A stretch of DNA of 64,000 nt. Origin: Candidatus Sericytochromatia bacterium. Lineage in GTDB: Bacteria > Cyanobacteriota > Sericytochromatia > UBA7694. Below, in pieces: positions 24,940-34,291 of the stretch. The stretch is from the NCBI GenBank assembly GCA_018780035.1, contig JADMKE010000020.1, forward strand, positions 1 to 64,000, in the 5' to 3' direction. The position numbers and the translations under genes were made by a program. Each line of letters opens with the position of its first letter. The first letter of the stretch is position 1. The notes below the pieces were generated by a model. It searched no databases and was not told the origin of the DNA. It was given only the letters and a program-made list of their open reading frames with translations.

Positions 24940-26706
24940 ATGGCAATTGCAGAACGTCCCAACCCGCCGCAGGCTCCAGCTGCGGGCCCCTCTCCCATTC
25001 CTCCCTTTAATCAGCGCATTGGTTTGCTTTACCTGGCGCTGATTCTGGGCTTTGTGGGTTTGGCTGGACGGGTTTTTTATCTGCAGGTGATCCGCAATGA
25101 AGAATTCAAAAAACGCGCAGCAGTCCAACAGAAAAAGATTATCAGCATCGCTGGCAAACGCGGAATTATCACCGACATTCATGGTCACAAATTGGCGATT
25201 GACGTGCCCGCTTATGCCGTCTATGTTGATCCCGAATACCTCAAAGACCATCCCGCAGACGTGGCAGCCAAACTGGCTCCATTGCTCAAAGAGCCCCAAG
25301 ACAAGCTGACCAAAAATATCTCAGGCAAATTCTGGCATTATATCAAGCGCAAACTCGATGAGCCCACAATCAAACAGATCAAAGCCTTAAAAATCCCGGG
25401 CATTGGCGTGCTCTCAGAGAACAAACGGATTTATCCCCACAATGAAATGGCCGCCTCTTTAATTGGCTATACAGATATCGACAATATTGGCCAAGAGGGC
25501 ATCGAAAAATCGTTTAATGAGTTTTTGCAAGGTGGAGCCACCAAAGCCGGTATTTTGACCGATGCCTATGGCAATGAATTGTTACGCATCGATGGCGATC
25601 TGCCTTTCTTGACCGAAAAAGCCAAAGCCAATAAAGTGGTGCTCACAATTGACGAAAATATTCAGTACCTGGCCGAACGCGAACTCAAAAAAGGCATGGA
25701 ATCGACCCAAGCTGAGCGCGGTGTGGCGATCGTGATGGGCATTCCCAATGGCGATCTGCTCGCTTTGGCCACCAGCCCGTCGGTCAACTTAAACACGATT
25801 CCGGGCAAGGGCTGGGATCCGCGCATCAAAAACTGGGCTGTGACCGACTTTTACGAACCCGGTTCGACCATGAAGGTCTTTACTCTGGCTGCCTCGCTTG
25901 AAGCGGGCAAAACGTCGATGGATGAGGTCATTCATGTGCCCACCTTGATTTATGTCGACAATTGGCCCGTTCACGACCACCACCAGCCCCCCGGTCGGGT
26001 GCGCTCACTCAAGCCTTTGCAAATTCTGGAGGTCTCCAGCAACGTGGGCTCCAGCATGTTGGGCCGCCGCATGAAGCCCCAACAGCACCGCGATTTATTG
26101 CTCAAATTTGGCTTTGGCACCAAAACCCACTCGGGACTCAATGGCGAAGTCGGGGGGCTCTTGCCGGAACTGCCGTGGGCAGCTTCGCGACAGTCCACCA
26201 TCTCATTTGGCCAGGGTGTGGCCGTGACCCCTTTACAAGTCGTAACGGCTGCTTCAGCGATTGCCAATAAAGGCGTGCGGGTCGAACCCCGCATCATCCA
26301 CGAGATTATCTCACCCGAAAACGAAGTGATCAAACAATTTCCGCCGATGAAAACCCGCACCCTCTCCGAAAAAACCGCAAACGAAATGCTGAGTATGATG
26401 AGCCAGGTGGTTGAAAGCCAAGGGGGCACAGCCCACAATGCCAAAATTCCCGGCTACCAACTCGGGGGCAAAACAGGCACGGCAGACAAAGTCGTCAATG
26501 GCCGCTACAATGGCGACGTGATGGCCTCGTTTATTGGGGTGCTGCCCGCCGACAACCCCCGCTATGTGATCTTTGTGCTCTTTGATGCACCCAGAACAGC
26601 CCACTACGCCAGCATGACCGCAGTGCCGGTCTACCGCGAGATCTGCAAAAACCTGATCACCTATTTTGGCTTACAGCCTTCTCGCCCACAAGAACTCAAA
26701 CATTAA
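24940..26706 (+). CDS. ftsI: peptidoglycan D,D-transpeptidase FtsI (PBP)
   Basis: This class B penicillin-binding protein has 588 residues: one N-terminal membrane anchor (about 27-48), the pedestal/dimer domain with RGIITDIHGHKLA, then the transpeptidase. The catalytic motifs are Ser309-Thr-Met-Lys312 (EPGSTMK), Ser366-Ser-Asn368 and Lys511-Thr-Gly-Thr514. It cross-links septal peptidoglycan. There is no C-terminal PASTA domain. It ends three bases before the convergent purA stop. The dcw cluster is cut short here: no mur, mraY or ftsW genes follow. Confidence 0.93.
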   Translation: MAIAERPNPPQAPAAGPSPIPPFNQRIGLLYLALILGFVGLAGRVFYLQVIRNEEFKKRAAVQQKKIISIAGKRGIITDIHGHKLAIDVPAYAVYVDPEYLKDHPADVAAKLAPLLKEPQDKLTKNISGKFWHYIKRKLDEPTIKQIKALKIPGIGVLSENKRIYPHNEMAASLIGYTDIDNIGQEGIEKSFNEFLQGGATKAGILTDAYGNELLRIDGDLPFLTEKAKANKVVLTIDENIQYLAERELKKGMESTQAERGVAIVMGIPNGDLLALATSPSVNLNTIPGKGWDPRIKNWAVTDFYEPGSTMKVFTLAASLEAGKTSMDEVIHVPTLIYVDNWPVHDHHQPPGRVRSLKPLQILEVSSNVGSSMLGRRMKPQQHRDLLLKFGFGTKTHSGLNGEVGGLLPELPWAASRQSTISFGQGVAVTPLQVVTAASAIANKGVRVEPRIIHEIISPENEVIKQFPPMKTRTLSEKTANEMLSMMSQVVESQGGTAHNAKIPGYQLGGKTGTADKVVNGRYNGDVMASFIGVLPADNPRYVIFVLFDAPRTAHYASMTAVPVYREICKNLITYFGLQPSRPQELKH

Positions 26707-26709
26707 GGC

Positions 26710-27885
26710 TTAGACAATCAGGGTTTGGGTGCGCTCGGGCCCCCAAGAGACCAAGGCAATCGGGGTTTGGGTTTTGTCTTCGATCATCTTAAGGTAATTG
26801 CGGGCCGCTTCGGGCAGGTCATTCAGGCTGCGGCAATTGTCGAGCGACTCCTGCCAGCCGGGATGGGTTTCGTAAACGGGTTCAGCCCCTTCGAGGGTGC
26901 GCACATCCGCCGGATAGCCTTTGAGCAATTCGCCCTGATAGCGATAGCCGGTGCAGACCTTGATTTCTTCTAAACCGCTCAAAACATCGAGTTTGGTAAT
27001 ACTCCAGCGATCAATGCCGTTGATCCGGCGGGCATAATTGGCCATAACCAGATCGAGCCAGCCACAGCGACGTTTGCGGCCTGTGGTGGTGCCAAACTCA
27101 TGCCCTTTTTGCTGCAAAAACTCGCCGGTTTCGTCCAGCAATTCAGTGGGAAAAGGCCCGTTGCCGACGCGGGTGGTATAAGCCTTGAGAATGCCATTGA
27201 CGGCGGTGATGGCAGTCGGTGGCAGACCGGTGCCCGTACAGGCTCCGCCACTGCTGCAATTGGAGGAAGTGACGAAGGGATAGGTGCCGTGGTCGATATC
27301 CAAAAACGTGCCTTGGGCACCTTCGAGCAAAATCTTTTTGCCATTTTCCAAGGCTTCGTGTAAAAGCTGGGTGGTATCTGCGATCAGCGGTTGCAAAAAC
27401 TGCAGGGCCTCGTGTTCTTCGGAAGAGAGGGTTTCGCTATAAGTCCACTCACCCAGGCGAATGCCTTTGCGGGTGATTTTATCTGTATAAGCGGGGCCAA
27501 TCCCTTTGCCAGTGGTGCCCACCTTGGTGCTGCGGGCTTCTTCTTGAGCCATATCACGCTGGATATGTTCCGCCAGAATCAAATGGGCCCGGCTGCTTAA
27601 CCACAGTTTGCCTTGGACTTCGATGCCACGGGCTTCCAATTGTTTGATCTCCTGGGCCAGGGCCACGGGGTTGATCACCACGCCATTGCCCAAGACACTC
27701 TGTTTGCCTCGGCAAATGCCCGAAGGCACCAAATGCAGTTTGAAGGTTTCTGGGCCGACAATCACCGTATGTCCGGCATTATTGCCCCCTTGGTAGCGCA
27801 CGATATAATCCGCGCTCTCAGAGAGAAAATCCACGATTTTGCCTTTGCCTTCGTCACCCCATTGGGCTCCCACCACGATCTGCAT
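26710..27885 (-). CDS. purA: adenylosuccinate synthetase
   Basis: PurA converts IMP, aspartate and GTP to adenylosuccinate in AMP synthesis. Motifs: GAQWGDEGKGK (P-loop), NNAGHTV, STKVGTTGKGIGPAYTDK (IMP loop), LLEGAQGTFLDIDHGTYPFVTSSN, RVGNGPFPTEL, TTTGRKRRCGWLD and ITKLDVL. It has 391 residues against about 430 in typical bacteria. The missing part appears to lie between the IMP loop and the GAQG motif, where roughly 30 residues of helix are absent. All catalytic residues I know of remain. AAGGACA precedes ATG 27885. Confidence 0.95.
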   Translation of the reverse strand: MQIVVGAQWGDEGKGKIVDFLSESADYIVRYQGGNNAGHTVIVGPETFKLHLVPSGICRGKQSVLGNGVVINPVALAQEIKQLEARGIEVQGKLWLSSRAHLILAEHIQRDMAQEEARSTKVGTTGKGIGPAYTDKITRKGIRLGEWTYSETLSSEEHEALQFLQPLIADTTQLLHEALENGKKILLEGAQGTFLDIDHGTYPFVTSSNCSSGGACTGTGLPPTAITAVNGILKAYTTRVGNGPFPTELLDETGEFLQQKGHEFGTTTGRKRRCGWLDLVMANYARRINGIDRWSITKLDVLSGLEEIKVCTGYRYQGELLKGYPADVRTLEGAEPVYETHPGWQESLDNCRSLNDLPEAARNYLKMIEDKTQTPIALVSWGPERTQTLIV

Positions 27886-28026
27886 TTTGATTCTGTCCTT
27901 TGTATAAGTCTACCCTGTCAGGATACCAGAATCGGGGCTGTCTGACGCGATTGAAACGGCCATGCAGACACCAAATCTGCCATACTAGAGCAGAAATAAA
28001 AGCAGATTTACAAGACAAAGACAAAC

Positions 28027-29868
28027 ATGACACCTCTCATTTTGACACTTTTGATCCTCTTGATAACGGTTGGCCTTTTCCTCTCCAATTGGCTGCGTCT
28101 GGATTTGGTTGCCATTCTGATGCTTTTGGCCCTGCTACTCAGTGGTGTGATCACCCTCGAAGAAGGGCTGGCTGGATTTTCAGATCCGGTGGTGGTGATG
28201 ATTACCGCTCTGTTTGTGATTGGGGGAAGCCTTTTAAATACGGGCACAGCGCAATTATTGGGGCATGGAATCACACGCCTAACCGGCAAAAACGAAACCC
28301 GAATCATTTGGGTCTTGATGATCTCTACAGCTTTGCTTTCGGGTTTGATGTCTTCAACGGGCACTGCCGCGATTTTTTTACCCATCGCCCTCTCTCTGGC
28401 TCATCAGGCGGGCATTGCCCCGTCAAGATTGCTGATGCCGATGGCTTTTGCAGCGCTTTTGGGGGGAATGCTGACCCTGATTGGCACCCCTCCCAATCTG
28501 ATCGTTGCCAATACACTTAAACAGGCGGGCTTAACAAGCTTTCGATTCTTTGACTTTACCCTCCCTGGCTTGGCTGCCCTGGCTCTCAGTCTGATCTATT
28601 TCAGCAGTATTGGGCGTTGGCTTTTGCCGAATTCAGCGTTTGCAGCCCCACCCAAAACAGAGTCTTCAAAAGCAGAGCTACCAAGTGTACAAGATTTATT
28701 GCGCAATTACGATTCAGAACAGAATCTGACTTGGATGCGTTTGCCCCCCGGATCGGTTTTATACGGCAAAACCCTGAAAGAATTGTCGCTGAATAAACGT
28801 TACGGGGTTCAGATCCTTTCGCTGCTGGAGCCCCACAGATGGCGGGATCATCACTACCACTTTTGTCGGGCCCAAACCCGCCTTGAGCCCAATCAAGATA
28901 TTTTGGTTGAGGGCGCCAAAGAAAATTTGGCTGAATTTGCCAAAGACACCGGTGCAGCCATTATCCCCAAAGATGCCAGCTCACATCAACTGGGCAACCC
29001 CCATCTGGGATTGGCTGAAATTCTTTTGCTTCCCCGCTCGGGAATGCAGGGAAAAACGTTGGCCGAGCTGTTCTTTCGCGAGCGCTATGGCTTACATGTT
29101 TTGGCCATTCAGCGCCAACAAGCCTGTTTTCAACACAGTTTGGAACAACTTCCCTTGCGTTTTGGCGATCTGCTCTTGGTGCAGGGGTCTTGGAAGCGAA
29201 TACTGCGACTGGGCTTGGAGAAACGCGACTTTACCAGTTTAAATTTGCCTGCAGAGGCCGAGACTCCCCATTACCCACCGTTTAAAATTGGCTTGACTAT
29301 GTTTTGGTTGGTTTTGATGATCTTCTTCTTGCTGACAGGCCTTCTGCCCATCGTGAGCGCCATTTTGCTGACTGCAACAGGACTGGTTTTAACCCGCTGC
29401 CTGAGCATGGAAGAAGCTTATCAATCCATCTCTTGGGAATCCGTGATTTTGATCGCCTGTATGTTGCCCATGGCCACCGCTTTAAAAAACACAGGCGGGA
29501 CAGAGGCTTTGGGCAATTGGCTTTCTCAGAATTTGGTCAGTTTGGGACCGTATAGCATTATGGCCGTCTTATTTGTGCTGACCTCTGGTTGCAGCCTGTT
29601 TATTTCCAATACTGCCACCACCGTTTTGATTGCCCCTGTGGCACTACAATTGGCTTTAAGTCTCAATTATTCTCCACAGACCTTTATGATGGTTGTGGCT
29701 TTGGCGGCTTCATCCTCGTTTGCCACGCCAGTGGCCTCACCTGTGAATACAATGGTTTTGGCCCCTGGCGGTTACCGGTTTATCGACTATATCAAGGTGG
29801 GTCTGCCGCTTCAGCTTTTCATGCTGGGGTTGACCTTGCTCTTGCTGCCACGTCTGTTTGGGCTCTGA
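28027..29868 (+). CDS. SLC13/DASS-family permease with TrkA-C domains
   Basis: This 613-residue membrane transporter resembles divalent anion:sodium symporters. N-terminal hydrophobic helices include STGTAAIFLPIA and LTLIGTPPNLIV, the conserved Asn-Thr-Pro-type hairpin. Two cytosolic TrkA-C/RCK-C-like segments (about 225-300 and 325-405) contain LPPGSVLYGKTLKEL and LPRSGMQGKTLAEL. The C-terminal helices carry FISNTATTVLIAP and FATPVASPVNTMVLAPGGY. Such proteins move sulfate, dicarboxylates or other anions, and the substrate cannot be read from the sequence. No strong ribosome site was found. Confidence 0.85.
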   Translation: MTPLILTLLILLITVGLFLSNWLRLDLVAILMLLALLLSGVITLEEGLAGFSDPVVVMITALFVIGGSLLNTGTAQLLGHGITRLTGKNETRIIWVLMISTALLSGLMSSTGTAAIFLPIALSLAHQAGIAPSRLLMPMAFAALLGGMLTLIGTPPNLIVANTLKQAGLTSFRFFDFTLPGLAALALSLIYFSSIGRWLLPNSAFAAPPKTESSKAELPSVQDLLRNYDSEQNLTWMRLPPGSVLYGKTLKELSLNKRYGVQILSLLEPHRWRDHHYHFCRAQTRLEPNQDILVEGAKENLAEFAKDTGAAIIPKDASSHQLGNPHLGLAEILLLPRSGMQGKTLAELFFRERYGLHVLAIQRQQACFQHSLEQLPLRFGDLLLVQGSWKRILRLGLEKRDFTSLNLPAEAETPHYPPFKIGLTMFWLVLMIFFLLTGLLPIVSAILLTATGLVLTRCLSMEEAYQSISWESVILIACMLPMATALKNTGGTEALGNWLSQNLVSLGPYSIMAVLFVLTSGCSLFISNTATTVLIAPVALQLALSLNYSPQTFMMVVALAASSSFATPVASPVNTMVLAPGGYRFIDYIKVGLPLQLFMLGLTLLLLPRLFGL

Positions 29869-29893
29869 TTCCCCAGCGTTTTAGATCCAAGTC

Positions 29894-31372
29894 TTAAGGC
29901 GCGGCCCCCGCAAAGGTGGCAAAGTCCAAAAATCGCGCCAAACTTTTGGGGCTATCAACAAAGTTTTGCCCCAAAAGACCCACCACAGACTTTCCATCAG
30001 CGGTGGCGGTGATTTTGGAAGCCAAAGATCTGGTTTCTTGGCGGTAGACCTGGGTCAGGGTTTCTCGGTTATAGACATGGATATCATAATGCATATGGGC
30101 CACATAGAGATATTTGCCATCGGCAGAAAAGTCCACGCTATCAGGGAAAGCACCAACATCGAGATGCTGCACTTCTTTGAGAGTCAGGCTGTCGAGTACC
30201 AGAATTTTGCTGGGGTATTTAGGTGAACTCAGGGCCAGATAGAGTTTTTTGCCGTCGGGCGAGATTTTCATCTCTTTCAGATCAATCCCCAAAACCGGGT
30301 CAATTTTGAGCCCCCGGTATTTCACCAGGTATTCTTCATCCTCGGTGAGTTCGCGCAAGGTGTTCACGACGACCTCAGGCTCGTCTTCGTTCTGAACATC
30401 CACCCGCCGCAACACGGTGTCTTTGGCATCAAGTGTGCCCACATAAAGAGAGCGCTGATCGGTGCTGAGCGCCAAAAGAGTCCTGCCCGGCACTTCTTCG
30501 GGCAATTTGCCTTTGGGGCTGCTGGTACTCGGCTCAAAGATCGCAATGGGCTTCAAAGGGTCGATATAACTCACATAGAGCCGATTCTGGCCTGCAATCA
30601 AATCAAAGACCTTACCGCCCACGGGCAAGGGCGCTTGAATTTCCAAGCTGTCAGAATCAATCATTCCCACGCGTTCAGAACTGGAGCTGGCAACATAGAC
30701 CCATTTTCGGTCAGGGCTGAGTGCCAAATGTTCTGGCACCATATTGAGATTGAGTTGGGCCACTTTTTTGCCCGTTAGGGTATCGAGCACATGCACGCGT
30801 TCGAGGGTTTTGTCGGTCACAAAGAGGTATTTTCCTGCCGAGACCACATCCCCCAAAATGCCATTTAAACGCTCAAAAGGGGGTAGGGAGGGAATGGGCG
30901 TGGGAGTGGGTGCAGGCAAAGGCAAGACGGTGAAGACAAAACGCTGTTCCAATTGGGGCTGGGTTGGCGAAAATGCCCGGATTTCTACTTGGCCTGTCTG
31001 CAGCAAAATCAAATGTTCACTGCGAATTTCTGCCTGTGAGGGCGTTAAAACTTCCCAGCTCAGGGGCTCAGATTCGGCCTCATCTTTGAGCAAGACCCCC
31101 TTGAGCTGCAAGGGTAAAGCATTTATTAAGGGCTGGCTCGGGAAGGTTGTGTCGATCCGCAGCTTGTACTGGGACAAGGCCGTGGGACTGGCTGTGGGAC
31201 TGGGTGACGGACTCGGCAGCGCCGTTGGCACCGGGGTTGGAACTGGGCTGGCCGTCGCACTGGGTTGTGGAAGCGCAGTGGCCGACGGTGAGGGCTGGAT
31301 GGCAGGCCCCACAGGCTGACAGGCACCCAAAAGCAGAAAGAAAAGGGTGAGAGAGGTTTTTGTGCTTTTCAT
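29894..31372 (-). CDS. beta-propeller lipoprotein (YncE-like)
   Basis: This 492-residue lipoprotein has lipobox LLGAC and a Pro/Ser/Thr/Ala-rich linker (about 20-70). A short Ig-like or beta domain follows, then a seven-bladed-type propeller with repeating strands such as YLFVTDKTLERVHVLDTLTGK, WVYVASSSSERVGMID, KLYLALSSP and YLYVAHMHYDIHVYNRET. YncE/PQQ-like propellers of this type are periplasmic scaffolds or sensors. GGAGG precedes ATG 31372. Two sequences resembling FNR sites lie 45 and 86 bases upstream, so the gene could be oxygen-regulated. Confidence 0.8.
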   Translation of the reverse strand: MKSTKTSLTLFFLLLGACQPVGPAIQPSPSATALPQPSATASPVPTPVPTALPSPSPSPTASPTALSQYKLRIDTTFPSQPLINALPLQLKGVLLKDEAESEPLSWEVLTPSQAEIRSEHLILLQTGQVEIRAFSPTQPQLEQRFVFTVLPLPAPTPTPIPSLPPFERLNGILGDVVSAGKYLFVTDKTLERVHVLDTLTGKKVAQLNLNMVPEHLALSPDRKWVYVASSSSERVGMIDSDSLEIQAPLPVGGKVFDLIAGQNRLYVSYIDPLKPIAIFEPSTSSPKGKLPEEVPGRTLLALSTDQRSLYVGTLDAKDTVLRRVDVQNEDEPEVVVNTLRELTEDEEYLVKYRGLKIDPVLGIDLKEMKISPDGKKLYLALSSPKYPSKILVLDSLTLKEVQHLDVGAFPDSVDFSADGKYLYVAHMHYDIHVYNRETLTQVYRQETRSLASKITATADGKSVVGLLGQNFVDSPKSLARFLDFATFAGAAP

Positions 31373-31410
31373 AAAGGGTCCCTCCAGGTATTTACATCTT
31401 CAGTTTAAAA

Positions 31411-31465
31411 TTGATCTTGTTCAGGTACATTGATGAGACCGAAGCCGGGAATTGATCTGGGTCAA
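31411..31465 (-). promoter_or_regulatory. two degenerate FNR-like half palindromes
   Basis: TTGATCTTGTTCAG (31411-31424) has two mismatches and TTGATCTGGGTCAA (31452-31465) one mismatch to TTGAT-N4-ATCAA. They are centred 41 bases apart, upstream of the beta-propeller lipoprotein gene. The similarity is suggestive only. Confidence 0.3.
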
Positions 31466-31481
31466 ACAGTGCAAACAAGGG

Positions 31482-32108
31482 TCAACTGATCCAAGCCGAA
31501 GCTTCGAGCAAATCTTCTTGTAAAAGGGTCAATTTTTGGCTGTAGTTCTGATACACAGGCATCAGAGCGGCAGGCGAAATATTGCGACAGCTTAAATCTT
31601 CAAGTTTATCTTTGAACCAATCGGCTTTGTCGAGAATTTCTTCCATTTCTTTTTCAAAGCGCTGCAGGTCTGCTTTGCTGTGGGTCTGTTGCAATTTGCG
31701 CCCGAGCCCCACAATTGTCTGGACCTGTTCTTCAAGTTGGTGACGCAGGCCAAACAACTCATGCGAGCAAGCAATCACAGCTTTGATATAGTGGTAATAC
31801 TGCTCCAAATAGGCCAAGAGGCGGCGCAATTCCTGCACATTAAACTCTGCTTCGAGCCGGGTCAGTTTTTCCTGGGTCTCTTGGTAAAAACTCAAGAGCC
31901 CATAATGGCGGTTGTTGAGATTGAGCAATTCGTTTTCAAAACAGGTGGGTTGGGGCTTTTGTTCTTGGTAAATATTCTGGTTCTGCAGCAAAATACCCTG
32001 TTCAACCTCGAGATAGAGTTTTTCCAAGGGCGAAAGCATTTTTTTATTTTTGCTCGGAGCCTCTTTGCCTTTGTCGAGCACAGACTTGAGCTGTTTAAAA
32101 TTGATCAC
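31482..32108 (-). CDS. hypothetical coiled-coil protein
   Basis: This is a 208-residue, almost entirely helical protein with no signal peptide or membrane segment. Charged heptads run from about 70 to 190 (QEKLTRLEAEFNVQELRRLL, LRHQLEEQVQTIVGLGRKLQ, LQRFEKEMEEILDKADWFKD). The N-terminal 30 residues are Lys-rich. GTG 32108 lies seven bases after the stop of the CPT-like kinase gene, so the two are probably co-transcribed. I recognise no family and suggest no function. Confidence 0.6.
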   Translation of the reverse strand: MINFKQLKSVLDKGKEAPSKNKKMLSPLEKLYLEVEQGILLQNQNIYQEQKPQPTCFENELLNLNNRHYGLLSFYQETQEKLTRLEAEFNVQELRRLLAYLEQYYHYIKAVIACSHELFGLRHQLEEQVQTIVGLGRKLQQTHSKADLQRFEKEMEEILDKADWFKDKLEDLSCRNISPAALMPVYQNYSQKLTLLQEDLLEASAWIS

Positions 32109-32115
32109 AAGCCAT

Positions 32116-32685
32116 TTAACCCGCCCGGCGGGTGATCAAAGGAGCTTCGTGCAGGTCGTTGAGCAATTGAGAAAAAACCTGTCCCGGTTGTTGCAGGCGT
32201 GTTTCAATCGCATCGGCGTTGTCTTCTACTTCTGAACTGTGGCTGTTGAGTTCCAGGTCGTAAGCACAATAACTGTGTACGGTCTGAAATTGTGAGCGGG
32301 CCAAACCGAGCGGACGATTGCCCCTCACCGCTTCGCGCCTTTCGAGTTCATCGAGAGGGCAGTGCAGCCCAACCAGCCAAACCTGATAGGGTTGCAAGAG
32401 GCGCAGAGCTTTGCGCAGACAGCCAGGCTCTTCAAAGACGGTATCGACAATCAGGTCGAAGCCCTCCGAGGCCCAGAGGGCGATATTTTGATAAAAAACC
32501 CGGCGCAGGCGCTCATAAGGCACCGTATTGAGATTGGCCCCCGCCGGAAAGGCTCGGAAGCAATCGTCAATCGACAGACGCACCCATTGGTGCTCACTTT
32601 GGGCCTGAAAGGTACGTGCGAGGGAAGATTTACCGGCACTGGAAGTGCCATTGAGAATGATGATTGATGCGGTCATATCCTTCAT
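32116..32685 (-). CDS. chloramphenicol-phosphotransferase-like kinase
   Basis: This 189-residue P-loop kinase has GTSSAGKSSLAR (Walker A) near the N-terminus, then SIDDCFRAFP, LIVDTVFE and the CPT-family signature VGLHCPLDELERREAVRGNRPLG with HSYCAYDLELNS. The founding member phosphorylates the 3-hydroxyl of chloramphenicol in its Streptomyces producer, but most homologues have unknown small-molecule substrates. No antibiotic gene is nearby. An internal ATG four codons in is possible, though its AAGGAT sits too close. It is co-directional with the coiled-coil gene seven bases downstream. Confidence 0.8.
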   Translation of the reverse strand: MKDMTASIIILNGTSSAGKSSLARTFQAQSEHQWVRLSIDDCFRAFPAGANLNTVPYERLRRVFYQNIALWASEGFDLIVDTVFEEPGCLRKALRLLQPYQVWLVGLHCPLDELERREAVRGNRPLGLARSQFQTVHSYCAYDLELNSHSSEVEDNADAIETRLQQPGQVFSQLLNDLHEAPLITRRAG

Positions 32686-32797
32686 TATCGCGACTCACTC
32701 GGGACTTGGCAAGCACGAATCTGTTGCAAAAATCACAATTGGGGATACGCTTGGGTTTGCCTTCAAAAAAAAATGTAATAGCGCATCCTGACTGGGT

Positions 32798-33298
32798 TTA
32801 GTCGTTTTTTTTGAGCGTACCGTGTTCAAACATCAAGGGCAGCAGGCTTTGAATATCTGGGACCACAACCACAGGGCCTTGCCGTCCTTGCATCAAAATC
32901 CGAACGGGGGAACCGTGGCGGGAACTGTACTCAGCGATCACCTGGCGGCAGAGCCCACAGGGGGTGACCAAATCTTCGCTCTCAGTGGAGCCCGAAACGG
33001 TGGTCACAGCCAAGGCCACCACAGCTTCTTCGGGGAATTGTGCACCGGCGGCAAACATACAAATACTCTCAGCACAGAGCCCCGAAGGATAGGCAATATT
33101 TTCTTGGTTGCTGCCGCTGATAATCTGGCCATTGGTCAAGCGAACCGCTGCACCGACCTTAAAATTGGAATAGGGGGAATAAGAATTGGCTGTGGCTTGG
33201 CGCGCGACTTCAAGCAAGGCCTGATCTTCCGAAGGTAAATCTTCGGGCAGGTCAAAAATAGCTAATTCGGTCTTTAAAACGCGGTGATGAACAGGCAT
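32798..33298 (-). CDS. cdd: cytidine deaminase
   Basis: This 166-residue homotetrameric-type cytidine deaminase hydrolyses cytidine or deoxycytidine to uridine in pyrimidine salvage. SYSPYSNFKVGAAV opens the fold. NQENIAYPSGLCAES carries the first zinc Cys and the catalytic Glu, and PCGLCRQ the two other zinc Cys. The N-terminal 25 residues and the C-terminal tail are slightly longer than in the Bacillus enzyme. No ribosome site is obvious upstream of ATG 33298. Confidence 0.93.
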   Translation of the reverse strand: MPVHHRVLKTELAIFDLPEDLPSEDQALLEVARQATANSYSPYSNFKVGAAVRLTNGQIISGSNQENIAYPSGLCAESICMFAAGAQFPEEAVVALAVTTVSGSTESEDLVTPCGLCRQVIAEYSSRHGSPVRILMQGRQGPVVVVPDIQSLLPLMFEHGTLKKND

Positions 33299-33373
33299 AT
33301 TGCACTTTCTGAATCAAAAGATGGGAAGTTATTATAGCCTGCCCATGGGTCAATTCAGAAGCAGATAGCGCGG

Positions 33374-34291
33374 TTATAAAATGCGTTTGCCAAAAGCCGA
33401 CTGGATCAACTCGACACCCAGCTCAGCGGTTTGGTTGCCCCAATCCAGAATCGGATTGAGTTCGACCATTTCCAGGCCAATCAAACGGCCCGTGCCAGCA
33501 ATTTTCTCCATCAGCAGATGGGCCTCTCGGTATTTTATTCCGCCTTTAACGGGCGTGCCCACACCGGGTGCAATTTTGGGGTCGAGGCCATCAAAATCAA
33601 AGGAGAGATGAATGCCCGCTGTACCAATCCCAGCAATCTCAATCGCCTCGCGGATAATGGCAGGCATGCCCTTTTCGTCGATATCTGTCATGGTATAAGC
33701 ATGGACGCCGCTATCGCGCACAATTTTTTTCTCTTCGATATCCACGTCGCGCAGGCCAATTAAGACCACGTGTTCAGGTTTGATCTTGGGGGCAAATCCG
33801 CCCAGATTGACCAATTCAGGTGAGCCCATGCCCAGATTGACTGACATTGGCATGCCGTGGATATTGCCGGTGTGGGTGGTGTCGGGGGTGTTCATATCTG
33901 CGTGGGCGTCGATCCAAATCACACCAATTTGTTCGCCTTTGGCATGGTAATAGGCGCTGATACCGCCAATGGTACCAATGGCAATGCTGTGGTCGCCCCC
34001 CAGCACCAGAGGGAAATTGCCCCGCATCATGATATCAAAGACCTTGTCAAAATGGGTTTGGCAGGCCAAGGTAATCTCTTCGAGAAAGCGCGCGTTGGTC
34101 TGTCCGATTTCCAGCGATTCGGGAATCGCAACTGAGATATTGCCTTCGTCTTGCACGAGATAGCCCATCTCGCGAATCGCTTTTTCCAGACCCGCAATGC
34201 GAAAGGCCGAAGGCCCTGCATCCATGCCGCGGTGTCCTGCGCCCAAATCGAGGGGAGCGCCCAAAATAGAAATAATCTGATCTTTACGCAT
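33374..34291 (-). CDS. rocF: arginase
   Basis: This 305-residue ureohydrolase has GAPLDLGAGHRGMDAGPSA, the manganese motifs GGDHSIAIG, DAHADMN, SFDFDGLDP, and GLEMVELNP near the C-terminus. The GxxxGxxDAGP N-terminus and the DAHADMNTPDTTHTGNIHGM substrate loop favour arginase (arginine to ornithine and urea) over agmatinase. ATG 34291 has AGAGGAAA upstream; the frame is open to 34354 without a ribosome site. No urease or ornithine genes are adjacent. Confidence 0.92.
   Translation of the reverse strand: MRKDQIISILGAPLDLGAGHRGMDAGPSAFRIAGLEKAIREMGYLVQDEGNISVAIPESLEIGQTNARFLEEITLACQTHFDKVFDIMMRGNFPLVLGGDHSIAIGTIGGISAYYHAKGEQIGVIWIDAHADMNTPDTTHTGNIHGMPMSVNLGMGSPELVNLGGFAPKIKPEHVVLIGLRDVDIEEKKIVRDSGVHAYTMTDIDEKGMPAIIREAIEIAGIGTAGIHLSFDFDGLDPKIAPGVGTPVKGGIKYREAHLLMEKIAGTGRLIGLEMVELNPILDWGNQTAELGVELIQSAFGKRIL

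Noticed and set aside
32116..32685. antibiotic resistance by chloramphenicol phosphorylation
   Set aside because: The family match is to a broad kinase group. No resistance context exists, and the true substrate is probably different.
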